Assembly: GCF_018383905.1 (NCBI RefSeq)
Contig: NZ_JAGYWA010000013.1
Coordinates: 1 to 52,381 of the forward strand
DNA: 52,381 bases
Source: Flavobacterium branchiicola
Lineage (GTDB): Bacteria; Bacteroidota; Bacteroidia; Flavobacteriales; Flavobacteriaceae
Reading direction: 5' to 3'
A model generated the notes under the pieces. That model saw only the letters and a list, made by a program, of their open reading frames with translations, was not told where the DNA came from and did no database searches. Positions 1 through 8,308 of the stretch are shown here, piece by piece. A program made the translations under genes and the position numbers. Numbering within the stretch: the stretch's first letter is position 1; each line of letters begins with the position of its first letter.

Positions 1-127
1 CAAGCTCATTTGCAAAATCAAGTAAAATTGAAAACATGGAAAAAAATAAATCGGAACAAAAGCAATTCTGTTCCGATTTAATTAATTTTATATTATTAAT
101 TCAGTCAACCTTTTTCAGGATAACTCA
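1..127. repeat. Left terminal copy of a 126-base inverted repeat (possible IS end)
   Basis: Bases 2-127 are the reverse complement of 52256-52381 with a single mismatch (97 against 52286). Identity stops abruptly at 127/128. The repeat holds a hairpin with 11-bp arms (48-58 and 69-79) that overlaps the stop (79-81) of an open frame running in from the window edge at 1. That frame is basic and could be the C-terminus of a transposase, but I do not recognise the family. The abrupt boundary and the gene-end plus hairpin arrangement would fit one end of an insertion sequence. Confidence 0.7.
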
Positions 128-191
128 CTACATAAAATCTCAATAGCCAGTAACGTTGCGTGTCTGAATTTTTTATTCGTCAGATTTTTTT

Positions 192-199
192 TAACTTTG
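192..199 (+). promoter_or_regulatory. Bacteroidota -7 box upstream of nhaA
   Basis: TAACTTTG matches the TAnnTTTG -7 consensus and lies 52 bases before the nhaA start. No good -33 TTTG is visible, so this is a moderate call. Confidence 0.4.
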
Positions 200-251
200 A
201 AAAACTGGGCAACAGAAATTATTACTTCTAATTCTTTACAATCTCTCCAAA

Positions 252-1403
252 ATGAAACTAACTAAGACTTTTAACTCTTTTTTTAATAATGAAAAATCTG
301 GAGGGCTACTATTATTGTTCGTAACAATTTGTTCTTTATATCTGGCAAATTCAGCTTATTCAACAGAATATGTTGCTTTTTGGGAAAAAGATTTAGGAGG
401 TCATTCTATAACACATTGGATCAATGATGGTTTAATGACGATTTTCTTTTTACTGATTGGATTAGAACTGGAGCGCGAAATTTATCATGGGGAATTATCT
501 AATATAAAAAATGCTTCTTTGCCCATCATGGCGGCTATTGGCGGAATGCTCGTTCCTGCCGGAATCTTCCTGGCGCTAAATTATGGAACTGCAACTCAAA
601 ACGGTGCAGGAATCCCAATGGCGACCGACATTGCGTTTGCAATTGGAATTTTATCTCTTCTGGGCAACAAAGTTCCTTCATCCTTAAAAGTATTTCTGAC
701 TGCTTTGGCTGTTATAGACGATTTGGGCGCTATCATTGTAATTGCCGTTTTTTACACTTCGTCTATTGCTTTTATCAATCTTGCTATTGCATTGGGAATC
801 TGGATTTTGTTATTTGTTTTAAACCGAATGAAAATTCACAATTTGATTCCGTATTTAATTGGAGGCGCTATTATGTGGTATTTCATGCTAAACTCGGGAG
901 TTCATGCTACAATAACCGGAGTTATATTAGCTTTTGTTATTCCGTTTGGAGATGGCGGCGAAAAAACTTCTTCTTATCGTTTACAGCACTTTTTACACAA
1001 ACCGGTCAGCTTTATAATTTTACCGCTTTTTGCTATCGCCAATACTTGTATTGCAATTGACTCTGACTGGCATGAAGGACTAAATCATCCCAATACATTC
1101 GGAATTATTCTAGGTCTTGTTCTTGGAAAACCACTGGGAATTGTGCTTTTCTCTTCAATTGGAGTAACCGCCGGTTTATGCGCTTTGCCCAAAAACTTAA
1201 AATGGTCTCATATATTAGGCGCAGGAATGTTAGGAGGAATTGGATTTACGATGTCTATTTTTATAACTATTCTTGCCTTTACAGATCATGAAACTATTGT
1301 TTTTTCTAAAATAGCAATTTTAATCGCTTCCGTTCTTTCTGGTCTTTTTGGTTTTACTTTTTTGAAATTAATCTTAAAAAAGAAAAAAAGCGCAAAACAA
1401 TGA
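252..1403 (+). CDS. nhaA: Na+/H+ antiporter NhaA
   Basis: This is an inner-membrane sodium/proton antiporter that expels Na+ in exchange for H+ and helps maintain internal pH and salt balance. At 383 residues it has nearly the length of E. coli NhaA, and it reads as a string of hydrophobic segments. The catalytic aspartate pair is in the AVIDDLGA motif (D156, D157), and the ATDIAFAIG segment carries the third conserved aspartate (D126). The start codon follows a TAnnTTTG promoter and an AT-rich leader. Two small genes follow at short spacing (25 and 31 bases) on the same strand and may be co-transcribed, though they have no obvious shared function. Confidence 0.95.
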   Translation: MKLTKTFNSFFNNEKSGGLLLLFVTICSLYLANSAYSTEYVAFWEKDLGGHSITHWINDGLMTIFFLLIGLELEREIYHGELSNIKNASLPIMAAIGGMLVPAGIFLALNYGTATQNGAGIPMATDIAFAIGILSLLGNKVPSSLKVFLTALAVIDDLGAIIVIAVFYTSSIAFINLAIALGIWILLFVLNRMKIHNLIPYLIGGAIMWYFMLNSGVHATITGVILAFVIPFGDGGEKTSSYRLQHFLHKPVSFIILPLFAIANTCIAIDSDWHEGLNHPNTFGIILGLVLGKPLGIVLFSSIGVTAGLCALPKNLKWSHILGAGMLGGIGFTMSIFITILAFTDHETIVFSKIAILIASVLSGLFGFTFLKLILKKKKSAKQ

Positions 1404-1428
1404 TATAAACAACCTAAAACCCATTATC

Positions 1429-1728
1429 ATGATTGCAAGAATCTGGCACGGAAAAACTAATATTGAAAATTATGAGGCTTACACGCAATTTTTAATTGAA
1501 ACCGCCATTCCGGATTATGAGAAAACAGCGGGTTTTGTTAAGCTATCTTTTTTAAGGAACATCAAAAATAATGAAGGTCATTTTACACTCATAACCTATT
1601 GGGAAAACTGGAAAGCAATTAAAAACTTCGCAGGAAAGTCTATAGATAAAGCAAAATATTACCCGGAAGATGATCATTTTTTATTGGAGTTTGAAGAAAA
1701 TGTCGAACATTATGAAGTTTTTGCCTAA
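1429..1728 (+). CDS. ABM-like (antibiotic biosynthesis monooxygenase fold) small protein
   Basis: This 99-residue protein begins MIARIWHG and has the alpha/beta ferredoxin-like pattern of small ABM-superfamily proteins. An N-terminal strand is followed by a Y-rich helix, then an FTLITYWENW strand-helix segment and a C-terminal strand (EHYEVFA). Members of this superfamily often act as dimers and include heme-degrading or quinol monooxygenases, but many are stress-related proteins of unknown substrate, and no catalytic residue can be assigned here. It sits 25 bases after nhaA and 31 bases before a cytochrome c gene, so a shared transcript is plausible. Confidence 0.6.
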   Translation: MIARIWHGKTNIENYEAYTQFLIETAIPDYEKTAGFVKLSFLRNIKNNEGHFTLITYWENWKAIKNFAGKSIDKAKYYPEDDHFLLEFEENVEHYEVFA

Positions 1729-1759
1729 ACAAAAAAATAACTTTTGATGAAAAGATAAA

Positions 1760-2161
1760 ATGAAAAAAATCAGATTCATATTACTTTCTTCCATAGCTGT
1801 AATTATTCTGCTTTCCGGAATAATTATTTATAAGATGAATACCGTTTCTGAAAATCCTGAAATTGTCACAACAAATACAATGTTTTGCGGAAACCCCGAT
1901 TTAACAATCAATCAGGAAAAAGGCAAAATAATATTCGATTCTAATTGTGTAGCCTGTCATAAATTAAACTCTAAATCTACCGGACCTCCACTTCACGAAA
2001 CCGACTCCATTGTTTTTATAAATTGGTTAACCGATAAAAAACACAAAATTGACAGTACAAAAGTCGAAATACTGGCAATTGATTATCACAAAACAATGTT
2101 TTCTAAAACTTTAAAAAAGGAAGATGTCTCTTTTTTAATTGAATATTGTCATTCGAAATAA
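1760..2161 (+). CDS. Membrane-anchored class I cytochrome c
   Basis: This 133-residue protein is probably an electron carrier on the periplasmic side of the inner membrane. Residues 4-24 form a single hydrophobic N-terminal anchor or uncleaved signal. A typical haem-attachment motif, CVACH (C63, C66, H67), follows, and M113 in the segment KTMFSK is the likely distal haem ligand. The body after the anchor is about the size of one small cytochrome c domain. It ends close to the convergent proC gene. No oxidase or reductase partner is present nearby, so its redox partner cannot be named. Confidence 0.8.
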   Translation: MKKIRFILLSSIAVIILLSGIIIYKMNTVSENPEIVTTNTMFCGNPDLTINQEKGKIIFDSNCVACHKLNSKSTGPPLHETDSIVFINWLTDKKHKIDSTKVEILAIDYHKTMFSKTLKKEDVSFLIEYCHSK

Positions 2162-2176
2162 AATTCTAAAAAATAA

Positions 2177-2220
2177 AAAATCCAAACCCCAACAAAAAAA
2201 TTGGAATTTGGAATTTTAAG
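2177..2220. repeat. Intergenic TTGGAATTTGGAATTT-type repeat between convergent genes
   Basis: The 16-base string at 2201-2216 recurs exactly at 6444-6459. Both copies lie in intergenic DNA next to TPR or metabolic genes. It looks like one of the short dispersed repeats that accumulate in flavobacterial spacers. No strong hairpin is formed here. Confidence 0.4.
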
Positions 2221-2232
2221 TATTGTTATTTT

Positions 2233-3018
2233 TTATTTTAATAATCCTTTGATTTGCTTTAAAGACGTTTTAATACCTTTTATCAAAGAAGAACTGAAAC
2301 CATTATGCTCCATTTCATTTAAACCTACAATTGTACAACCCTGAGGTGTTGTTACACGATCGATTAATTGTTCCGGATGCACTTTCTCCTCCAATAACAT
2401 TTTGGCTGCTCCTTTTACCGTTTGTGCCGCAATTGCCAAAGCAGTATTAGAATCAAATCCTATTTCTATTCCGGCTTGCATAGAAGCACGAATATATCGT
2501 AATGCATAAGCTGTTCCACATGCGCCTAAAACAGTTGCCGCATCCATTAATTTTTCGTCAATAACCGGAGCAGTTCCTAAATCCTGAAATAAGTCTACAA
2601 TTGGCATTGCTTCTTCACGATCTGTTTCCGGAAAAGATATACATGTCGCCGATTCTCCAAATTGTGCTGCAATATTAGGCATAATACGCACCACCGGAAA
2701 CTCATTATTCGTTTTAGACTGAAGCATATCCAAAGATAAACCACTTACTGCCGAAGCAATGGTTTTACTTTGAATAACGGGCAGAATTTCAGCCAGAACA
2801 GTATCAACCTGATACGGCTTGATGGTTAAAATCACAACATCAGCTTCCTGGATATTGTGTTTATTATCATTAGAAACGGTGATTCCATATTCAGATAAAT
2901 ATTGAATGCTCGCTGTGTTTCTTCTTGTAACGGTAACCTGATTGTTTTTTGAAAATTTTGCAATTCCTAAGGCAATAGAAACCCCAAGATTCCCTCCTCC
3001 TATAATGTGTACTTTCAT
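2233..3018 (-). CDS. proC: Pyrroline-5-carboxylate reductase
   Basis: ProC catalyses the last step of proline synthesis, the NAD(P)H-dependent reduction of 1-pyrroline-5-carboxylate in the cytoplasm. The 261-residue length is normal for the family. An N-terminal Rossmann motif (GGGNLG, residues 7-12) binds the cofactor. The C-terminal dimerisation and active-site half contains the family signature around VTTPQGCTIVGLNEME, which is close to the usual TSPGGTT region, with PQG here in place of PGG. The gene ends convergently with the cytochrome c gene. It lies 111 bases downstream of mgtE and may be read separately. Confidence 0.92.
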   Translation of the reverse strand: MKVHIIGGGNLGVSIALGIAKFSKNNQVTVTRRNTASIQYLSEYGITVSNDNKHNIQEADVVILTIKPYQVDTVLAEILPVIQSKTIASAVSGLSLDMLQSKTNNEFPVVRIMPNIAAQFGESATCISFPETDREEAMPIVDLFQDLGTAPVIDEKLMDAATVLGACGTAYALRYIRASMQAGIEIGFDSNTALAIAAQTVKGAAKMLLEEKVHPEQLIDRVTTPQGCTIVGLNEMEHNGFSSSLIKGIKTSLKQIKGLLK

Positions 3019-3129
3019 CTGGTTTGGTTTAATTTATTTCCGGCTGATAAACAGCCTATTTTCCGGCTACAAATTACATAGAATTTAGAGATCTTAAATC
3101 ACTCTAATAGGCTAATTTGTGGCAAAAAT

Positions 3130-4479
3130 CTAGAATCCAAGAATCATTTTAGCTACTCCAAAGTAGAGCATAATTCCAAATACATCATTGGTTGTAGTGA
3201 TAAACGGACCTGTTGCAATCGCGGGGTCTATTTTATTTTTATGCAGAAAAAGTGGTACCAAAGTTCCTAAAGTTGCGGCAAACATAATAACCACTATCAT
3301 AGAAATTGAAATTGCCAATCCTACCAGATATTGACCGTACATTAAAGAATGATACCCTAAAAGTAGTAATGAAATTATTGTTCCTGAAATCATAGACACG
3401 GTAATTTCTTTGCTAAAATAACTGCGACTGAATTCTTTTAAAGTTCCGTTTGCTAAACCCTGTACAACGATTGCCGATGCCTGAACACCAATATTTCCCG
3501 CAGTTGCCGAAAGTAAAGGCACAAAAATAATTAAGGTTGAATATTTCTGAAAAGCAGTTTCGTTATCTTTTAAAACAAAAGAAGCTACAATTTCGATCAC
3601 CATACCAATTAAAAGCCATGGTAAACGTGCTTTGGTTAATTCAAGAACACTGTCATTGGTTTCAATGTCTTGTGTAATACCCGCCGCCAATTGGTAATCT
3701 TTATCAGCTTCATCTTTAATTACATCTACGATATCATCAATTGTAATTCTACCTACTAAACGTCCTAACTCATCCACAACCGGAATAGCTTCCAAATCGT
3801 ATTTTTGCATGATACGCGCCACCTCAACATCTTCAGTATCTACATTTACGAAATTTAATTTTCTGATGTAAACATCACCAATTTGGGTTTTGGTCGAAGA
3901 AGTAAGTAAATCTTTCAAAGACAATCTTCCTTTTAAACGGTTTTCATCATCAACTACATAAATAGAATGTACTCTTGATACATTTTCAGCCTGAATTCGC
4001 ATTTCTTTCACGCATGTAAGTACATTCCAGTTTTCATTGACTTTGACAAGCTCTTTTCCCATCAAACCACCCGCCGTGTTTTCGTCATAGCGTAAAAGTT
4101 CGACAATGTCTTTTGCGTGTTCAACGTCAATTAACTCCGAGATTACTTCTGCTTTAATTTCCTGCGAAAGTTCAGCGATAATATCGGCCGCGTCATTGGT
4201 TTCAAGCTCATCAAGCTCTTCTGCGATTTCTTTTGGAGAAAGTCGGCTTAAGATATTTTCACGCAAATCATCTTCCAGTTCAAGAAGAATCTCTGCAGTT
4301 TTATCACTATCTAAAACCTTAAAAATGTAGGTTGCTTCGTCAAAATCCAGTTCATCGAGGATCTCGGCGATATCGGCATGGTGCAAATCATTAAGTAAAA
4401 CTTCAAGTTCTTTGTCGTTTTTACTAACAATGTGCTCCTCTAATTGCTGGATTAATTCTTTACTAACTTTGAACTCCAT
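3130..4479 (-). CDS. mgtE: Magnesium transporter MgtE
   Basis: MgtE is a Mg2+ channel/transporter of the inner membrane, gated by cytosolic Mg2+. The 449-residue protein shows the full architecture. An acidic N-terminal superhelical domain (about 1-130) contains repeated DELD/ELE segments. Two CBS domains follow at about 137-200 and 201-260 (the second ends VGRITIDDIVDVI), and the C-terminal membrane domain of about five helices spans 280-449. The start codon lies within the end of rsmA (17-base overlap), which shows translational coupling. The rsmA-mgtE order is one I associate with Flavobacteriia. Confidence 0.95.
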   Translation of the reverse strand: MEFKVSKELIQQLEEHIVSKNDKELEVLLNDLHHADIAEILDELDFDEATYIFKVLDSDKTAEILLELEDDLRENILSRLSPKEIAEELDELETNDAADIIAELSQEIKAEVISELIDVEHAKDIVELLRYDENTAGGLMGKELVKVNENWNVLTCVKEMRIQAENVSRVHSIYVVDDENRLKGRLSLKDLLTSSTKTQIGDVYIRKLNFVNVDTEDVEVARIMQKYDLEAIPVVDELGRLVGRITIDDIVDVIKDEADKDYQLAAGITQDIETNDSVLELTKARLPWLLIGMVIEIVASFVLKDNETAFQKYSTLIIFVPLLSATAGNIGVQASAIVVQGLANGTLKEFSRSYFSKEITVSMISGTIISLLLLGYHSLMYGQYLVGLAISISMIVVIMFAATLGTLVPLFLHKNKIDPAIATGPFITTTNDVFGIMLYFGVAKMILGF

Positions 4480-5248
4480 CGGCTTCTATTTTTTGAGTCA
4501 AAACAATAAATTCGTCAACGCTAAGCTGCTCGGGACGTTTATCAAAGATAGTGTCTTCTCGCAGTTGGTCTGATAAATTTAATGTTTTCAAACTGTTACG
4601 TAATGTTTTTCGTCTTTGCTGAAAAGCCGTTTTTACAACCGTAAAAAATAACTTTTCACCACAAGGAAGACTATAATCTTCCTTTCGGGTCATTTTCATC
4701 ACACCCGACTTGACCTTGGGCGGAGGAATAAAAACATTTTCGTCTACAGTAAACAAGTACTCTGTATCATAGAAAGCCTGGGCCAGAACGGATAAGATTC
4801 CGTAAGCCTTTGAGCCTTTTTTCTCGCAGATTCGTTCTGCAACTTCTTTTTGAAACATTCCTGAGAATTCAGGAATCTGGTGTTTAAACTCTAAAGTCCT
4901 GAAAACAATCTGAGTCGAAATATTATATGGAAAGTTTCCAATTATTGCGAATTGTTTGTCTTCGTAAACCTCTTTTATATTGTATTTCAGGAAATCCTGA
5001 GAAATAATCTTATCTTTTAGTTTTGGATAATTTTCACCCAAATACACCACAGATTCTGTGTCAATCTCAATTACGTGTGTATTAATTGGCTTATCAAGTA
5101 AATACTTAGTCAACACACCCATCCCTGGTCCTATTTCTAAAACCTCATCGTATCCCTTTAAGCTCAAAGTATCGGCAATTGCTTTTGCGATACTTTCGTC
5201 TTTAAGGAAGTGTTGTCCTAAATGTTTTTTGGCTTTTACTTTTTCCAT
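4463..5248 (-). CDS. rsmA: 16S rRNA dimethyladenosine transferase
   Basis: RsmA (KsgA) transfers four methyl groups from SAM to two adjacent adenosines near the 3' end of 16S rRNA and acts as a late 30S-assembly checkpoint. Key motifs are visible: the N-terminal KKHLGQHFL, the SAM-binding EIGPGMG (residues 38-44) and the catalytic NFPY (105-108). At 261 residues the length is normal. The gene overlaps mgtE downstream by 17 bases. It is preceded by a putative lipoprotein gene 32 bases upstream on the same strand. Confidence 0.95.
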   Translation of the reverse strand: MEKVKAKKHLGQHFLKDESIAKAIADTLSLKGYDEVLEIGPGMGVLTKYLLDKPINTHVIEIDTESVVYLGENYPKLKDKIISQDFLKYNIKEVYEDKQFAIIGNFPYNISTQIVFRTLEFKHQIPEFSGMFQKEVAERICEKKGSKAYGILSVLAQAFYDTEYLFTVDENVFIPPPKVKSGVMKMTRKEDYSLPCGEKLFFTVVKTAFQQRRKTLRNSLKTLNLSDQLREDTIFDKRPEQLSVDEFIVLTQKIEADGVQS

Positions 5249-5280
5249 GTTTGCTCTTTGCTTTCTGCTTTTGGTATTAT

Positions 5281-5940
5281 TTAATGAGCAGATCCTATAA
5301 TCGTATTCATGAACATATATTGAAAATGAATAACATCAAATTGAATTTTTTCTAAACCTGTCAAAAGTCCAATATTGGCTTTGTAACCGAATTTATAGTT
5401 TAAAAAATCTACACTTTTATTTTCCTTATTTGTAAAGGTTTTATTTGTGTTAAATAGTTTTTCATTCTCTCCTTTAAAAGAAGCGTAAACCCCCGGAGAA
5501 GCTGTAATCACTTTGTTTTGTTTGTAAAATTTGTCAATTTTACTTTTTAAAATAGCATATTTTTGTTCTACAAATGCATCATAAAGTGCAGTATCATCTG
5601 TTACAAAACAATCTTCCTCTGAGATTTCTGCTTTAATCTCATCAATGTATTCATTAATTTCATTCCCTGTATCATAAATCTGTGTTGCAAATCTTGCCAT
5701 TTCTCCAAATGATTTAGGCGCCTCTTCGTTTTTTATTTTCAACACCTCATATTTAGAAAAGGCAATATTTTTTAAAATTTCTTTCGAAGTATTTCCAATA
5801 TCCCTAAACTCATTAAGCTGTAAAATAATCGATTTTGAGGTTTCCTCTTCATTCAACACCTCTTTTTTACTTTGACAACAAACATTTAGACTTAACAATA
5901 AAAATAAAACAAGTTTTATGTGTAGATGTTTCATAAACAA
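5281..5940 (-). CDS. Putative secreted or lipoprotein of unknown function
   Basis: The 219-residue product starts with a hydrophobic signal ending LNVCCQSKKE. The paired cysteines, followed by a charged stretch, suggest lipidation, although the residue before the first cysteine is not the usual small one. The mature part is mostly helical and charged, with no motif I recognise. A second possible start lies two codons downstream (MKHLH). An upstream CAAATATA on the plus strand reads as a good TATATTTG promoter on the minus strand. The protein lies just upstream of rsmA, but nothing shows that it works with it. Confidence 0.7.
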   Translation of the reverse strand: MFMKHLHIKLVLFLLLSLNVCCQSKKEVLNEEETSKSIILQLNEFRDIGNTSKEILKNIAFSKYEVLKIKNEEAPKSFGEMARFATQIYDTGNEINEYIDEIKAEISEEDCFVTDDTALYDAFVEQKYAILKSKIDKFYKQNKVITASPGVYASFKGENEKLFNTNKTFTNKENKSVDFLNYKFGYKANIGLLTGLEKIQFDVIHFQYMFMNTIIGSAH

Positions 5941-5986
5941 GACGAGTGAACAAGCACAACTTTTAAATAGAAATTATTATTTTTTG

Positions 5987-5994
5987 CAAATATA
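5987..5994 (-). promoter_or_regulatory. -7 box TATATTTG for the putative lipoprotein gene
   Basis: On the minus strand this reads TATATTTG, a perfect TAnnTTTG box, 47 bases before the start at 5940. It implies that the lipoprotein, rsmA and mgtE have their own promoter in addition to any read-through from upstream. Confidence 0.5.
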
Positions 5995-6037
5995 CTTTTT
6001 TTAGGTATTAAGCAGATAGACCTGTTAATTTTAATCT

Positions 6038-6349
6038 TTAGTGTTCAGAAATAACTTCCAGTTCTGTTCTGAAAGAAAGCATCTTATCTGCAAATAATTC
6101 CAAAGCTTCTTTGTCAAATTGCGGCTGATCTTCCAGATAATATTTCTCCAGAGTATCTTTACTGTCTGTTGTGTATTGCACCGAATACGTAATTCCGCCC
6201 ATTTCTTCTTCAACTAAAACTTTTACAATTTTAGCCGATGAAAATTTTTGAGTAGCCAGAATTTCCGGAATGTGTTTTTCCTGCATCCATTTTAACCATT
6301 GGTCATGAACGCTTTCGTGTATATTGGTGGTGATGTTGTATATTATCAT
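6038..6349 (-). CDS. DUF4286 family protein
   Basis: From the start MIIYNITTNI this is a 103-residue ferredoxin-fold protein of the DUF4286 family, often found in Bacteroidota and of unknown biochemical role. The open frame continues 19 codons further upstream, but that stretch is encoded by an intergenic 8-base-period repeat, so the internal ATG at 6349 is the better start. The sequence pattern (strand MIIYNIT, helix HDQWLKWMQEKHIPEI, strand YSVQYTT) supports the fold. It lies between the TPR gene and the lipoprotein gene, in the conserved serS-to-rsmA neighbourhood. Confidence 0.75.
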   Translation of the reverse strand: MIIYNITTNIHESVHDQWLKWMQEKHIPEILATQKFSSAKIVKVLVEEEMGGITYSVQYTTDSKDTLEKYYLEDQPQFDKEALELFADKMLSFRTELEVISEH

Positions 6350-6357
6350 TTTTTTTC

Positions 6358-6394
6358 TAAGGTTCTGAGGTTCTGAGATGCTAAGATTCTGAGG
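6358..6394. repeat. 8-base-period CTAAG/CTGAG intergenic repeat, copy 1
   Basis: The stretch alternates CTAAG and CTGAG words at 8-base steps (CTAAGGTTCTGAGGTTCTGA and onward). Related stretches occur at 13583-13621, 43012-43060 and 48951-48979, all between genes. It immediately precedes the DUF4286 start. Confidence 0.6.
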
Positions 6395-6472
6395 TTTTTT
6401 ACTCAAAAACTTAAACCAGACCTACATATTTGTAATTCTATTTTTGGAATTTGGAATTTAAAAATTGGATTT

Positions 6473-8254
6473 TTACAAATTCTTATCTCCTCTTAACTCC
6501 CGATATCTTTTTCTTGCATCAACAAAGTAAATACTGTCCTGATGGTTAAAAATTACCTTTTCATACAAAGGCTTTGCCTTTTCTGTATCTTTTAATTCGT
6601 CATTGTAAATTTCTGCCGAAAAGAACAATGCTTCATCCACATAAATTCCGTCTCCGTGATGGTCTATAATTTGCTGATATTGACTTAAAGCCGAATTATA
6701 ATCTTTCAGACTTTCATAGATTTTACCTAAACGCAACATCGTAACCGCTTCAATTTCCTGACCTTTAAAATTTTTCAAAATACCCTGAAACTGTGTGATA
6801 GCTTCTGGCTTTTTATTCTGATAAAGTAAAAAATCACCTTTGGCAAACTGTTTCAAAGCAGTTTGAGTTGAGTCGGCAACTGTATTATCATTTATCAATA
6901 AAAAATATTCGAGTGCATCATTGGCAATTAATTGTGTACTCGCTGCTTTTAATTCTTTGAACTGTTTTAAAGCCCATTCAAAATCAGTTTTAAAATAACT
7001 GGTTTTAGCGGCTTTTAAACTCGCTTCATGCGCCATAACATCATTCTTTAAATCCAGCTGAATTTGCGAATAGTAAATTAAAGCCTGATTGAATTTTTCT
7101 TCCAACAACAAAATATCAGCCAGCTCCATTTTAGCATCTGCTTCCTGATAACTGTTTAGATTTAATGTTAAGGCTTTTTTGACAATCTCCTTGGCTTCTT
7201 CCGGTTTCTTTAAATTAAAGGCCAGAAAATGCGCCTGAATCAATTGCAAAGATAAGCTAAAAGGAGTTACCTCATAAGTCGCAAGCAATTGTTGCAATTC
7301 TGTGTTAATTGCCGGATAATCCTTTTCCTGTGCTTTATCGATTTTCATCTGCATTAAATAAGCGTTGGACTGAATTAACAAATCCAGATCTTTGGTATTT
7401 AGCAGAATAAAATTCAGTATTTCAGTTGCGGTTTCGGTATCATCTTCGTTCATTGCAAACTGACTTAAGTTCACAATACTCGAGAGCGATTCCGGATCAC
7501 GTTTATAAATTGCCTTTTCCTGAATAAATGCCTTTCCGAACTCTTTTTGCTGGACATAAAACCAGCTTAAATAATGATTCCAGAAAACGTCCTGATCTTT
7601 TTGAGTTCTTAGAATTAACGCTTTTCGCATTGCATCTTTAAAAGCCGTGTTATCTGTTTCACCATTCATGAAACGGGATAATTGGGTTTGAATCAAATTA
7701 CTGTTTTGCTGATTCTGATAAGATTCCGTGAGCAAAAGATCAATCATTTCATCCGTTTTTCCAAGTTGGCCATACAACATTCCAATCTGAAAATTAAAAT
7801 TGTAATTCGGCTGAACCAACATTGCAGTCTGATAAGCTTTCAGTGCATATTCAAGTAATACTTTCTTTTCGAAAGAATTTCCAATTCCGTATACGTCATT
7901 TGGATTTTTTTTAATTTTTTCGATTGCCTGATCGTAATAGCCTTTAGCTTTCGATTCATTTTTCTGCAACTGAAAATTATATCCCAATTCAACTAAAAAA
8001 ACGCCTTGTTTGTATCTGTTGTAACGTTCCAAAAGTGCTTTTTCAGCCAATGGAAATTGTTGTAATTGCTGATAACAATCTACCGTTCTTAAAAAATATT
8101 GAGTATTGGATGGCGAATTGTTTAAAAGCTCTTCATAACTGATTTTTGCTTTCTCAAAATCGCCTTTATCAAAGTAATATTGCGCCAACTGCTCGTTTTG
8201 ACTAAACGCAAAACCAGAACATAATAAAACGATACAGATCAATATGTTTTTCAT
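6473..8254 (-). CDS. Secreted TPR-repeat protein
   Basis: The 593-residue protein has a cleavable signal peptide (MKNILICIVLLCSGFAFSQ). The remainder is almost entirely tetratricopeptide-like helical repeats, for example segments around 22-90, 135-175 and 455-590, where AxxxYxxxL and ALSQYQQI patterns recur. TPR proteins of this type act as protein-interaction scaffolds in the periplasm. The partner is unknown. It sits between lgt and DUF4286 on the same strand, with 54 bases to lgt, so it is probably in the same transcript. Confidence 0.85.
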   Translation of the reverse strand: MKNILICIVLLCSGFAFSQNEQLAQYYFDKGDFEKAKISYEELLNNSPSNTQYFLRTVDCYQQLQQFPLAEKALLERYNRYKQGVFLVELGYNFQLQKNESKAKGYYDQAIEKIKKNPNDVYGIGNSFEKKVLLEYALKAYQTAMLVQPNYNFNFQIGMLYGQLGKTDEMIDLLLTESYQNQQNSNLIQTQLSRFMNGETDNTAFKDAMRKALILRTQKDQDVFWNHYLSWFYVQQKEFGKAFIQEKAIYKRDPESLSSIVNLSQFAMNEDDTETATEILNFILLNTKDLDLLIQSNAYLMQMKIDKAQEKDYPAINTELQQLLATYEVTPFSLSLQLIQAHFLAFNLKKPEEAKEIVKKALTLNLNSYQEADAKMELADILLLEEKFNQALIYYSQIQLDLKNDVMAHEASLKAAKTSYFKTDFEWALKQFKELKAASTQLIANDALEYFLLINDNTVADSTQTALKQFAKGDFLLYQNKKPEAITQFQGILKNFKGQEIEAVTMLRLGKIYESLKDYNSALSQYQQIIDHHGDGIYVDEALFFSAEIYNDELKDTEKAKPLYEKVIFNHQDSIYFVDARKRYRELRGDKNL

Positions 8255-8308
8255 ATTTCAGTTTTTAAAGTTGAAATTTTCAATCGCAGTCAGAAAGCAA
8301 AATAGTAT

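Noticed and set aside
6350..6406. N-terminal extension of the DUF4286 protein
   Set aside because: The 19 upstream codons are encoded by the 8-base-period repeat; the ATG at 6349 gives the family's normal start.
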